Assembly: GCF_947507565.1 (NCBI RefSeq)
Contig: NC_089178.1
Coordinates: 3,410,001-3,474,000 of the forward strand
DNA: 64,000 nucleotides
Direction: 5' to 3'
Source of the DNA: Oscarella lobularis
Lineage: Eukaryota > Porifera > Homoscleromorpha > Homosclerophorida > Oscarellidae
The position numbers and the translations under genes were made by a program. Below, piece by piece: positions 1 through 12,529 of the stretch. Below the pieces are notes generated by a model. The model had not been told where the DNA came from and ran no database searches. It was given only the letters and a program-made list of their open reading frames with translations. How positions within the stretch are numbered: the first letter of the stretch is position 1; each line of letters starts with the position of its first letter.

Positions 1-3000
1 CCCTCGTTGGTTCGCTTTTCACGGACGGCTCTTCCTTCGACTTTTTCCCTTTTTTCTTTTTTTCTTTAGGAACATCATCTGTTGCCGCCGCCCACGCGTC
101 GAGCTCTCCTTGACTGCACGGGTATTCGTTGATGTAAGCGGAGACAAACTGCCGTAAGAAAATGTTATAGAAGAAGTCCTGAAACGACGGAGAAAATCCT
201 GAAAGCGGCGTAGAAATTGGTCCCAGCTAAGAAAGAAGAAAAGTGTGGCGAAAAGTCAAAAGAAAAAAATAACTTACTATGTGTCTCCTGAGCAGAGTTT
301 CCACCGACGCCATTCCACCCTCGAGGCTATGAGCAAGGGCTTGGGCCAAGTGACCCATTGTCCGTCGGAACCACTGTTTGATTGCAATTCCAAAGGCATT
401 AGGATCGTCTGAGAGAAACAATGGCGAGGAGAACTCGCGAAATCTCTCTCCTACCGTGTTCTGCACAGATAATGGTCACGACTTGATGAACGGGTTTTTT
501 GAGTACGTTCATTATTGTACGTTGAGCTGATATACCGCGACGAGACGTCGTGCCTATCTATAATGATAAAAAGCAGCAAATAGGCGCGCAGCGTTACCGT
601 ATCCCCCCCTTTATGAGCTGTACCAGAAATTCCGTTGTGTACTCTCTCAAGACATCCATCATTTTTTCGTAGACAGTCTGTGCGCGCGTGTAATTTAGAA
701 ATGATTATCGTGTATGCTGTTACGCGACGTGCCTCGAACGTCTCCTCGGCTGTCATGTCTTGCCCGTCGTTGAACTCATTTTGAAGAAAGCGAATGAGAT
801 TTGGTTGAAGTTGGGTAAGAGGCCCAACGTCGCCTGAACGAGTTTCAAACAAAGAAAACACGTAAAAAGAAGCGAAGAATGACCTTGTAGAATCTGAACT
901 GCCTGCACTACTGTCAATCTCTCCAATATACACTCAATCAGACGAGATACGACAGCTGAAAAAAAGAGCTCTTCTAGTGCCCTATTATGACTCTGTATAT
1001 ATATATGTACTCACTGTTCTCGCTATCTAGCTCCACTAGGCCTTCAGATGCGTTAGCAAACATCTGTTGCAAGGACATTTGAGCTTGAGCATCTATAGCC
1101 GCGACTCTATGAGCTGTACAATGACTTTCCACGGCGTATTCTTACCCTCGTTTCCAGCCATCGTAGACAGAACGGCTCCCAACATCCGCTGGGACATTCC
1201 CTGCACGACATTGGCGAGATTTTCCGAGCCAGACGACGGCGGCGGAGCACCAGTAGTACTAGGACCGCTTTCGCCATCTGAAGAAGTCCTTTGTTGAGGC
1301 GGCGCCGACGCTGAAGCCGACGCCGGCGGGGTCCATTCAGATCCTCCTGGCATATTGCTCAGAAGATGTCGCGCAAGTTGAGCAGGAATGTGCTGGACGA
1401 CGTTGAGTCGAACTTCTATGCTGGGACCCGAATGAGAAGGAGTAGAATCTTCAATTTCCATGTCATCTTCGCTTCTCTCGCGCTCATTGTCGTCTTGACT
1501 CGACGGCACTTCTCTTTCTACAGAAAAAAATCTTGGACTTTGCGTGACGTGGATTTTTTCTCTAAACCTTGAAATTCCATATGTATGACAGACTCTTCGT
1601 CTTCGTCATCGTCGTCGTTTTCCGTCTGCGTTCTCGCTTGTACGTGATCCTCGCGCGACGGCGAATTGGCCGCCATTTCGGCGAGACGTCGTCTCTCCAT
1701 TTCGATCTGCATTCTCTGAAAGGGATGATTGAGCGGCGGCCCGGCGCCGAAACCCGTCGACGCCAATATGCGTCCCGGTGTGAGACCCGGCGCTTCGGAG
1801 CTGGGAAGGAGACAGCAATCGCCAAGAAAGCGAAAACATTGGCCAACGTGGTAGAAATATTCTTTGGCGCCCATTGCTAGGCTGTCCGCTTCAAGACTGA
1901 CATTGATGTGATTCTTTATATATAAAACTATAACCCGATTTTCGAATTTTTTTGATTTACTTACCAAACGATTGGGAAAGCGAAGACACATTGCTAGTTG
2001 TCTCAGAACGGGATCCATTTGTCTGTTGAGCTTTGTGACGTTGTAGAGAATGCGGCTCAGTGCAAAGAAGCTTTAGAAAAAAAGACGTTAGACATCATCG
2101 TTCGTTTTTTTTTCTTCCTTACTCCGGATTCTGGCCGGGTGGCATCGATTCCGTTTCTTCGGGTGCCGATTCAAAACGCTCTTCGCACTGTTCGCCCATT
2201 TGAATAATTTCGTCCGCAGTCACCGGCTTGGAAAAGCAAAAAGTATCACAAAAAAAAAGCAACTAGGTTGGTTTTCCTTATACCGGCATTTGCTGGCGAT
2301 CTCTCGTGGCGTTACTCAGACACTTACGCGCCTCAACAAAACGCTCAGAAATCTGACCGGTTCTGCGTCGCTGTTGAAGCTGTCTTTGGTGTCGTTGTCG
2401 TCGCTCTCGTAGCTGTTGTTGCTGCTGCTGCTGCTCTCGTAGATCTCGCTCTCGTTGCTGACGTTGTTGTTGTTCTCTTTGCTGTTGCTGTTGTTCTTGT
2501 TGCTGTTCTTGTTGCTGTTCTTGTTGCTGCTCTTCGCGGCTTACGTCGATTTGAACATTCACGGAATGACCGTCGGACTGAGGAGAATTAAAAAGCTTCT
2601 CTCTCTAACATTCTATTTTTATACCGATCTCGATGAGCTGACCTGGGACGGCGAAAACGACGACATCAATCCCTGCACAATACTCTAAAAAAACACATAC
2701 AGTATATGACTCAACTATATATTGTAATATAGTCTCACCTGAGTCATATTAACCATGCTGGTGGGCAAATCCAATGATTCAAAGAGACCAGCCATGTTGC
2801 CACTACTACCGCCACTTCCGTGATGATGGTGGTGGTGGTGATGGTGAGCGTGGGCGTGGGGACGTGGATGTCCACGTGGTTCCTCAGCCGATCCCTGCTC
2901 TTGCGAGTTATTAGTCGGATTACGAACTTCGAAGAGATTCTATCTTTATATGGAATGGTCGAATGTGAGTTTCGCTTTTACCGCTGGCCGGTGGTGCCCT

Positions 3001-3394
3001 TTCGACGAGATGAATCACTTTTCCTGCCACGCCTACGATGACGTCGCTGCGCTGAAGAAATCTCCCCCGTTCCCTTTTTCTCTTCGCTTACTGAACTCCT
3101 TTAGGGGTCGATCGTCTTTGAGGACTTTTCCTTGGAAGATGAGTCGTTGAATGCTGGCGGGAACGCCCTGGGACGATCGAAAGAAGGTCGACGTTTGATT
3201 GCATGGCGGCGAGAGCGCGTGCGTACCACTGTTGGCTCGATTTTCTGCTTGAATTCCTTGACTGTTATCTATCGAAAGCGAGGATAGGGAGAATGGGGTC
3301 CCGGAGACGTGTTTTTGGAGCTGAATTTTACGTCTTCGCTTAGATCTTTGAAGGAGTGCACTTTGGAGTCCAATGTCTTCACGGTTACTTCCAT
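1..3394 (-). CDS. BAG6: BAG6 (Scythe)-like chaperone, 3' end outside window
   Basis: Ubiquitin-like holdase of the tail-anchored protein and protein quality-control pathway. The first exons encode a Ubl domain: MEVTVKTLDSKVHSFKDL, then ITVKEFKQKIEPTV, then GVPASIQRLIFQGKVLKDD and RPLKEF, which match the order and spacing of the BAG6 Ubl. Downstream come a His-rich stretch (2820-2880), a segment reading SIVQGLMSSF, a Gln-rich block (2400-2545), then ERFVEARKCLSNATRD and the DPVLRQLAMCLRF helix of the BAG6 central (DUF3538-like) region, and an acidic segment at 1560-1700. The C-terminal exons (60-870) include QALAHSLEGGMASVETLL. About a dozen short introns. The ATG at 3392-3394 opens the Ubl directly, so the start is firm. 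The terminal BAG-like domain may be partly or wholly beyond base 1. Family call is confident from the Ubl; exact exon edges are approximate. Confidence 0.85.
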
Positions 3395-3516
3395 TCTGGC
3401 TGAGTTCTGAGATATGACGTTGCTGTTAGCGTGCTCTAGCTGACTCGAAAATGTATGCTAATCCGTCATCCTAAATAGCAATTACAATGTAGCAAAATGT
3501 ACCGAAATAGAAATTA

Positions 3517-4205
3517 CTAAGCCAAAAGTTCGCTTCCAGTCGCCTGCTCATACCTTGATCTATGAGGACAATCGGTCAGCTAAAATAGACATTTTTAAAT
3601 TAATAATTATATAACTATGAACAGCTATGTTAACCTGATGCAGTTGAACGTCTTCGACAAAACCGGGTATCTTGGGAAACGTTTTGCCGCAGCTACATTC
3701 ATACGTTCCGATGGCCGTTGCATCGACGGGGGGCGGAGACTGAGGAGGGGTGAAGGGAGCCTCCGCCGCTTGGCGTCTGCTTCCAAAACCAACACCAAAA
3801 TCTCCTATATCCTGGCGCAATTCGCCACTGTTTGGCAACGGAAAAGCGCCAGATTCTCTTGTCAGTGGTTCTCCGGCGTCGCTAGCTAGTCAAAAAAAAT
3901 AAAAGCGTTCAAGTTTAGCCATCTGTTTTGTCATACCAACTGTGGGTGAGCTGCCGAATAACGGTTTCGCTGACATTTGACTCGGACCTCGAGATCTCAT
4001 TGAACCGAGACGTGAGCTTGAATATCGCTCCCCAACGCCTCCAAATGTCAATGGTGAATCAAAAGGAAGCGGTCTTGAACTGCTTCCAAAACCCAAGCCG
4101 TCGTCACGACGAGGAAAATCACGAGGCAACGGAGACTCGAGAGCCGAAGCCGAAGAAGCTTCATTCGAGTCATTGGGAACAGGATCACCGCCTCCGGCCC
4201 CGGCC

Positions 4206-4246
<41 letters not shown>

Positions 4247-7200
4247 TTCATTAAATATAGACAAAAATGTATCTTTCTGTTGACAGTCTGTCAACTGAAA
4301 ACAAAAACTATCACGCTTTGTCATTCTTTTGTGCTACGAAATTTACCTGGTGAACTTGAAGATCGTCTTCGCGAGAGAACATCGTTCCGCATATGCATTC
4401 AAAGTGTCCAAAAGCCGACGCGCTTGTAGGCATTCTCAATAGCGGCGACGATTGTTCCGTTGCCGTCGCAGCTCCAGCGAGACGAGGAGCCACTGGAGCT
4501 GCTTTTTCCTCGTCCGATTTCGGTCGACTTGCCACGGAAAAGACGCCAGAATCCGACCCTGCCGACGGCAAAAATTTATCTGTTCCAGTTGGATCCAAAT
4601 CGACGACACCAAATGACGGCGGCGGCGGTCGAGGAGAGACTGATCTTTCAGCGGTGCGATTCGGCGGCTCTTGGGGCGTGACGAAGTCAGAATCGGCGGC
4701 GGCGGCGGCGGAACTATTTAATTTGGATATATAGGCTGGCTTCGTTTCGCTTTTGCAGTCGGTTAACTATAGGGAATAGTACTAGAAAGTCTCCACCCCT
4801 CCTCTCTCTCTCTTACCTGATGAACTTGTAGATCGTCTTCGTGAAAAAATCCTCTCCCACATGCACATCTGAGACGAAAAATCGGCGATGACGACGGCAC
4901 CGGTGACGATGAGCTAACAGCGACAGCGGCGGCGGCGGCATCCGAATCCTGACTACCTCTGCGAGCTTCCATGCTGTCTCTTCTCGCCTCCAAAGCGCGA
5001 TTGAAGAAAGGAAAGAACCCACCACTATGCGATTCTATGTTGTCTTCTTCGTCTCCGAAAAAAAGTTTCGGTAAAATGCGAGGACGAGAAGGCAACGGCG
5101 AAGGAGAAGGAGAAGAAGATTTGTGTTCCGTTTCCGAATGAGGAGCGGCGAAAATGTCGGGTCTTGCGACCGGATTTCCAGAAAGATAATCTTTTAGCTA
5201 GAAACACGTGTATTTTGTTTGTTAATTAAAAGAGAGTAGATCTGATTAACCTGAGCTTTTAGTGGTTTCTGCCAGTCGAGGTCTCTCGTGTCGACGCCGT
5301 GTTCTGTCTCCATGTGAGACTCCAAGTCGCAGCTATTTATTTCCTAAGAAAAAAGGAAGAATTCGCGTCTTTGTTATTGTGTACGCGTTCCAATGCACCT
5401 TTTCGCATATAGGACAGTTGGCGGGATGCTGAGCGCACACTGCTTCGTGTTGTTGCAGCTGGTCGAGAGGAAAGCTCTGAAAAAAATCCAATTACTATTT
5501 TAATTCTCTCTTTTTTCCTGTACCTACCAAGCGACACCACTTATTGGAGCATTTCACCGGTCTCTTGGAACACTCTTGCTTTTGGTGTTCATGTAGAAGA
5601 ACTTGAGGCAACGAAACGCCGCAACTGCAGTACAAGTCTTCGTGAAAAATTACCGCGTGTTTTTCCTTCATGTGTTTCGGCATCGAAATCCTGAGCAACA
5701 CGTAAGTTAATTAAGTATTTAATTATTTAATGAAATTGACTTGCCTGCACAGCGAGCACCAAAACGTCAATCGACTGCAATGTCTCTCATGCATGACGAG
5801 TTTTAAAGGAGCCATCCAAGTCCCGCAATGACGGCACTGATTGTCGCCAGGATTGACGGAGCCCTTGGTGGGACCGTCAGTCCCATCAGCGGTCGTTCCT
5901 CGCAAAGACTGCCCTTCCAATTTAGAAGAGCGAGCTGAAAAGAAATTTTTTTTGAATTTTCAGTATATAAATGGACGGAAGTCGTTGCCTCGCGCTGCAG
6001 CCGACGTGTCCGATCTTTTGAAAGAGATCGCGAAGTCGGCTTCCTCGAGAAGAGCGCTGACGCCAGCGTAAAGTGGCTAAATCGATACGCGTTCTAAAAG
6101 AAATCAAAACGACTCGTCGAGACGAACCTTGGATGGATCGAAGGAAGATTCCTTTCCGCCGACCTCAATGGAAACGTCTCCGTTGTCCTGACAGCACCAC
6201 GTGTAGCGTTCGCGCGAAGGTGCGTTGAATTCTTGACACAAAAACAAATCCGGATCTCCCGCGTTCGCCGTCACTTTGACGCAGATTCGAGAAGGCAGCG
6301 ATCCGACGAGAGACAACTGCGGGATGGGGGTTAGAGTTATTTAAAAATGAGTAGTTTTTTTTACCATAACAAAATGTCTGTAACCGCCTTTCGCTATGGT
6401 TCCTCTTACTATTTGATCGAGCTCGACTTTCTGGGCTTGACCCTGTTGAGGATCGTACTATATAAACAGTGATTGTTTTGAATAAGAGCGTCTCTTTCGG
6501 TGTAGTATACCTCCTCCTCAAAGTCTTCTGGCTCGGTGAAATCTGTCGCGAGGTCTACGTCTGTTATGCATATACCTAAAGTCAAAGATATCAGCGGCTG
6601 TTGGTTTTGCGTGCAACGGCATTTATCTGACTTTTCTCTGGTTCACATTTTAGTACTCGAAGAGAATAGGTGCTCAATTCGTATGATATTGTGATGATCG
6701 TGCCTTCTGTTAGGGTCTACTCGGCTCAAATAGGAGAACCCCATCTACTCAGTAGTCATCTTACGTGATATCGTTTCAATTGAAATTCGAGTATGTGTTG
6801 TCTCGACTCCATCGGAATTCCCTATCGCAAAAGTGAAATTCTCAATAATAATAATGCTTTTTCTTGTAATATACTCACCAAAAATGCTGACGACATGGGC
6901 TTGAATTGGACAAACGTTCCCTTCGGTAATTCGGTCGGCGAAAACTTGACACCGTCGCCTTCCTCGATCTCCAATCGCTCCATCATCCACGTCGGTATGA
7001 ACGCGACATCCGGTTCGCCCTGTTGAAAAACATTGCCAATTCCACAGAAGACGAAAACGTCCGGATTCTTCGCATTTTCGAGTCGTAGCGTCTACAGTAA
7101 AAGAATTCTCGCGACGTTCTTTTTTCGCTCATTTTGAAAATATTACTATAGGTTCTCGACGTAGCATTCCTCCTCCTCCTCCCAGTCCCATCGCAACCGC

Positions 7201-7309
7201 CGAAGACACGGTAATTTTGTCTGTTTGCTCGATGCCGGGCTGCGCTTCAGGCATAAAGATTAGGGGAAAGCATTTGAGCACAGAGGGAAGTGGCCTCTGC
7301 GTAAGGAAA
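3517..7309 (-). CDS. UFD1-domain plus TRAF-like zinc-finger protein (PRLI-interacting factor K type)
   Basis: The first part (about 7309-6530) is a UFD1 domain, the ubiquitin-binding double-psi barrel of Cdc48/p97 cofactors: LKCFPLIF, ITVSSAVAMGL, VFCGIGNVFQQGEPD, FIPTWMMERLEIEEG, KGTFVQFKPMSSAFL and YELSTYSLRVLKCEPEK in order. It is followed by a beta-rich segment (about 6100-6530) and zinc fingers: CRHCGTWMAPLKLVMHERHC, HEDLYCSCGVSLPQVLLHEH, KRPVKCSNKWC and NCPICEK. This order is that of plant and protist PRLI-interacting factor K. Three extra C-terminal fingers follow (see the separate repeat entry); the gene ends QATGSELLA at 3517. No ATG lies upstream of the essential LKCFPLIF strand in this frame, so the coding sequence very likely continues from the CCCH gene at 7310-9211. 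Inferred role: p97-linked ubiquitin handling. Confidence 0.75.
3560..5095 (-). repeat. Three tandem CxCG...H...C finger modules, each split by an intron at the same place
   Basis: Inside the UFD1/zinc-finger gene three exon modules repeat: about 4820-5095 (CACGRGFFHEDDLQVHQ), about 4350-4598 (CICGTMFSREDDLQVHQ) and about 3630-3890 (CSCGKTFPKIPGFVEDVQL then HQ). Each exon ends after the codons for HQ, and the following exon begins LTDC, supplying the last ligand, so the finger reads C-x-C-G...H-x4-C. Linkers between fingers are low-complexity, Ser/Pro-rich, and one carries a long Gly run. The pattern suggests tandem duplication of a whole exon plus its intron. Confidence 0.7.
4208..4246. repeat. 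(GCC)13 microsatellite encoding poly-Gly
   Basis: Thirteen perfect GCC units on the plus strand, read as GGC glycine codons in the minus-strand UFD1/zinc-finger gene, in the linker between two finger modules just after FNEG. In frame, so length changes would only alter the linker. Confidence 0.9.
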
Positions 7310-9211
7310 CTAGTAAGGAAGAGATTCGCATATACACTGATTTGGACTCGCCTTTTGAAACGGATTCATTCTCTGAGTCATCATTTTTAACAGTCTTGCA
7401 AAGGGCAACATGCCGTCGTGATTCATAATACCATCGAACTCCGAGTCCGAGTCCGAGTCCTTTACAATGTCAGACAATTGTAGAGCATCGCTGAAACAGA
7501 AAAAAATATCACAAAGATTTATATGTTCTTTGTCTGATTTTACCCGTGATTGAACGGACACGCCGAACCGTTTCTACAATTTCCTGCCATGAAAAATTCA
7601 CAAAAGGGCATTTCCTTGGGTTCCGATGCGCCGGCTGTCACCTATAAAAAATTCCAGATATCATAGTGCGTGCCATGGAACGCGTGGAAAAACTATTCGC
7701 ACGTCTTTATCAACGTTGAAATTTTCGTCACTTTTCGAAGACTCTTCGGATTCGTCTGAGACGGAAATTTCGGCTTCGCCTTCGCTAAGTAGTCTGGCAA
7801 GGCGAGACGACGTCGCATCAACGTCGTCGTTTTGGTTAGGTTCTAGCATTTCGTTGTGGAGACCAAGATCGTTCAGTTCGTCGTTAGAAGACAATGGAAT
7901 AGTGTTTTCATTTGAATATTTTTTCGCCGTGTCGTCACGGACTTCCTCCTTCTGCTCCTCTGCTATTTCCTTTTCCGAATCATGTGGAAATTTCTCCTCC
8001 TTAGATAATTGAATTTCCTCTTTCTCATCTTCGTCTTTTGTTTCTGTTTCATCGACTTCCTCTTCCGCAGTCTTATTAATCTCTTCGTCTTGTTTATCAA
8101 CTACGTTTCTTTCAACGCGATTAACCTCCCCACTCCCCGAGTCGTCAGTTTTATCTTCCGCAGCCCCAAGGCTGGCAGGCTCACCAGTGACTCCTGCCTC
8201 ATTTTCGTCAAAGTCCACGTCTTTCTCACCATCACTGTCTGCACTCGCTACACTCTCCAATCCGGCTAATTTATTGACGTCAATCCAGTTCTCTGCAGAT
8301 TTCTCATCATCATTGTCTTTATCTGATTCTTTTAGACTCTCCTCCTTGACTTCCTCGACGTCTTTCTCGTCGACGAAAATTTTTTCTTTATCACCTATCA
8401 CCTCGCCATCTTCCTGTTCATCTTCTTCTTCTTTCGAAATGATGCTCACGTTTTCCTCTTGAGCTGTGTCGGTCCCAATAATGACGCCATCATTATCGAT
8501 CTGTACTGTGCTTTGTGCTAGTGAATATTCTTCAAGAGCTGCTTGGATCGAGTTGAGAATCTTGTCGGCATCTGCAACTTTCATGAAGCAGTACTGATAC
8601 ATCGCGTTATATTGATAATGAAACGAAGAGATTAATTTAATTAATAACGAAACTCACTTTATTTCGAATTCCTGCGTCCACAATTAAGCAGGGAGTAAAT
8701 TCGCTGCCTTTGTACACGTCATGAATGGAACTAAAAGGAATGTCCGCGACAGAACCAAAATCACTATCTCAAAAAAAAGAAGAAAGTGAAGAAAAAACTC
8801 TGAAAAAGGATAAAAATCTCATTACGAAATAAAGATGAGCTTGGAATCGGTGATAACGATCTGACCATCAAAACCTCCAAAAGAACTTCGACATTTCCAC
8901 GAACAAGCAAACACTAAAATCAAAATTAGAAAATGAGTCCCCAGGGTATTCCCCCGTGAGTTCATGATTACGTCGAGCGCATTGGAAGGACAGTACAGTA
9001 GAGTTTTTTTCTCCGATTTAACTGTTTGAATTGCTCACCTTGTCGTATTTTCTCGTTTTTTAGAACGTCGTCTTCGTGGTCGACTGCGTAGGACTCCGTT
9101 ACGCCTGCAACCGGAGCCGATCGATCATCTGCGACCGTCTTCGAAAAACAGAAAACCAATTCCCTCTTTCTCCTTTGCTCTTTCTAATCTTACTTCGTCA
9201 GCAGCAGCCAT
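7310..9211 (-). CDS. PH/GRAM-like, acidic and CCCH zinc-finger protein (probably the 5' part of the UFD1 gene)
   Basis: Starts MAAADE at 9211. Two exons (about 8935-8660) encode a strand-rich segment, QIVITDSKLIFISDFGSVAD, then IPFSSIHDVYKGSEF and YCFMKVADADKILNSIQAAL, which resembles a PH/GRAM-like fold by pattern only. A large exon (about 7690-8600) is strongly acidic, Glu/Asp-rich and likely disordered. The next exon (about 7560-7640) encodes one CCCH finger with spacing C-x7-C-x5-C-x3-H (MPFCEFFMAGNC to FNHG), followed by DALQLSDIVKDSDSDSEF. Read without splicing the frame stops at 7310-7312. Splicing any of three GT donors (introns of 28, 52 or 82 nt) to the same TAG acceptor at 7310 joins it in frame to the UFD1 domain. 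I favour one fused gene; two abutting genes remain possible. Confidence 0.6.
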
Positions 9212-9300
9212 TCTGCGGAAAAACGAACGTGCGCTACTAGAACCCGTATTTCCTTGTTCGGGGGAGAAAATATTTATCTAGGTCGACAGCTATATATTAT

Positions 9301-10059
<759 letters not shown>

Positions 10060-10155
10060 CCCCTTTAGACCGTTACCGCGACAACGGTAGGTATCCCGTG
10101 CGAAACTAACGCATGCGCGGAGCGTCGATCTTCGCGTTCCGTGTTCCGTGTCACG
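10060..10155. promoter_or_regulatory. Bidirectional promoter, MORN5 / p67phox
   Basis: The 96 bp between divergent start codons must hold both promoters and both 5' UTRs. It contains a palindromic GCATGCGC at 10111-10118, within CCGCGCATGCGT on the minus strand, which fits the NRF1 consensus. No TATA box is evident. Confidence 0.6.
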
Positions 10156-12365
10156 ATGTCGACTCAATTAGAAATCGTTCAGTGCTGGGACGAAGGCGTT
10201 CGAGCGGCCTTGCAGAGCAACTTTGACAAGGCCATGGAAGCGTTTGAAAAGATCGTCGACCCGCGATGCTACGTCCTATTCGACATGGGCACGATCTGTC
10301 TCAGAAAAGGAAGCTTTCAATGCGCCGTCAAGGTATTTCGTACAGAACGAGGGCCTTTCTTTCCTTTTCGTGTCCTTCGCCGACCGGATTTTACGTGTTC
10401 GCTGGGGGAACGCATTTCCGGCGTAGGTGTCACCACCCTTTAGCGGCACACCCTGCACTTAACCTGATTCCTTCCTTTTTTGGGCATATATATAGTCTGT
10501 CCTCTGTCTTAGCACTTTGACGCTGCCGTCAAGAAGGATCAGCATCTCGCTGTCGGTTATTTCCAGAGAGCAATAGTCAAGCACAAATTGAGAGAGTTAG
10601 TAAAATGTCTATCCCATTATTTTACCTTTTGATTTTTTTCTCAGTTATCAGTCTGCTCAAGATGACTTTGACAAAGCATTCAAACTGCTCAGAGGAAATA
10701 AACTTATTGACTATAAGCAGATGGGCATGCCCGTCAAATTGTACAGTTCAGAAGTAATAATAATAACTTCTGAACTATCAATGGCATCATCATTTTGCTT
10801 TTCAAGGTACTTTACAACCAAGCCCTTAACTACATTTTCCTCGGTGACGGTGACAAAGCAAAAAAGAGTCTAGAGAATGCCATCGATGATAAAATGACGG
10901 CAGCACATGATATAGCAGACAAAGCTCTCGCTTCAGCCAAAGTAGACTATCTCACAAAAACATTATGATTAAAGTCTGACTTTTTCTACTAGAAAGGGGA
11001 TCTCTTTGATTTATACATGCTGCCAACAGAGGCTCTATTTAAACCCCCTTCTTATAAAACGGAAGTGATTGGACGTAGTACCGAGTACATGGGCCACGCC
11101 AAAGTGTTGACGTCTTGGGATCAAGATCGGACAGCTGGATTCGAAGGGGCCAAGGCAGGAGAGAGGACCCACCCAACGTCTCACCTCTTGTCACTGTTTT
11201 TTTTTTCCCAGAGGGCTCCTTCTCCTGGTTTAGGGAGAAAAAGCGGTGCTGCGTCGCCCGCTTCACCTAGGGCGCGATCTCCTGTGCCAATTATATCACC
11301 GCCCGCCACTTCAACCCAACGAATCAAATCTCCAAAAGATGATGAACCTACAACGGGTGAAATCACCTTCAAGGCAGTGTATCAATTCAGCCCGTCGACA
11401 GACCAGGAAATTGCTATGATAGAAGGCGACATCGTTTCTGTGAGAGAACGAGGAAATGATGGTTGGTTCAAGGCGATCAATAAAAGAACAAAAGAGGTAT
11501 ATTCCCCAGCGTCCTAGACAGAACGATTTATTCTTGGGGTGGTAGATGGGCCTCGTTCCAGAGTCGTACCTCGTGGAAATTGCGAGGAAGCATTCGGCTC
11601 CGCCTGCAATGATGACATCAGGTCGTCGCGTTTCGCCTGGACCTCAGTCTGCTTTCAAGCCAACTGAAACGAGAAAGAACGAAGGCGTCCAGCCAGGCAA
11701 CAAGTCGCCGCGCGCTTCACCCAGTCCGGGAAGAAGGTCGCCTATGAGAAAGAGCCCCTTGCTGAAAGTGAGTATCTAGATGAAGGAGTGTTTACTTTAG
11801 CTAATATTTTTTTTCTTCGTCAAGGATCGTCTTGTGGTCGTCAAGATGCATTTCCTAGACACGCGAGCTGTCGAAGTTGCTTCGGGGACTTCATTGACCG
11901 ACATGACGTCGATAGCGAAAAAGAAATTCAACGTGGAAGCGAAGGCATTATCATTATGGTAAGCAAAACGACGAGAAACAACGCGTCGACTGTAGTCTCC
12001 TCCCTCCAGGCGAGAAGACAAGACCCATTTGATATGCATTCAAGACGAATCGGACATGCAAGACACGTGGAAAACTGTCTTTGACGGACACCTAACCCTG
12101 TGGGTGTATGAAGAAAAGGTTCACTATAATAGCACTAAGTGGTATTGGTATAGTATTTGTTTCTAAGTAGACCGGTACCTCTGGGACTCCTTACCTTTAT
12201 GAAGCGGAGGCGCTGTATGATTACGACGCTCAGCAGGTCGGAGATCTTGGCTTTCGAGCCGGCGACGTCGTCCAGGTGACCGTGGAGGTGAACGAAGAAT
12301 GGTTGGAGGGACGTTCCCGTGGCAACATGGGAATTTTCCCGAGGTCATTCGTTCAGAAAGTTTAG
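10156..12365 (+). CDS. NCF2: p67phox / NOXA-type NADPH oxidase activator
   Basis: Cytosolic activator of NOX-family NADPH oxidases. Exons encode N-terminal TPRs (MSTQLEIVQCWDEGVRAAL, then QHLAVGYFQRAIVKHKL, FKLLRGNKLIDYKQMGMPV and EVLYNQALNYIFLGDGDKA), an activation segment (YMGHAKVLTSWDQDRTAGFE, aligned with the p67phox activation domain), a Pro/Ser-rich linker, an SH3 (FKAVYQFSPSTDQEIAMIEG), a PB1-like domain (VVKMHFLDTRAVEVASG, then MQDTWKTVFDGHLTLWVYEE) and a second SH3 (ALYDYDAQQVGDLGFRAGDV ending FPRSFVQKV). This TPR-AD-SH3-PB1-SH3 order is exactly that of vertebrate p67phox. The ATG at 10156 was chosen; an upstream in-frame GTG is not needed. About ten introns, mostly under 100 bp. Confidence 0.92.
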
Positions 12366-12529
12366 GAAAGAGAATGTCTAGAAATTTTAGAATCAGCTAT
12401 ATAGGAGGAATTTCTCTTTCTTTTTTTTCTGTTTCTCTTTTCCTTTTCACTCGTTATTATCTCTCGTTGGATGAAACAAGTAATCTATTGGAAAAACTAT
12501 CATTATTAGTCTATTTATTGTATTGATTC

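Noticed and set aside
2268-2591. Val/Leu-rich plus-strand frames opposite the BAG6 Gln tract
   Set aside because: Translation of the complement of CAG/GTT-type repeats; the minus strand carries the BAG6 domains.
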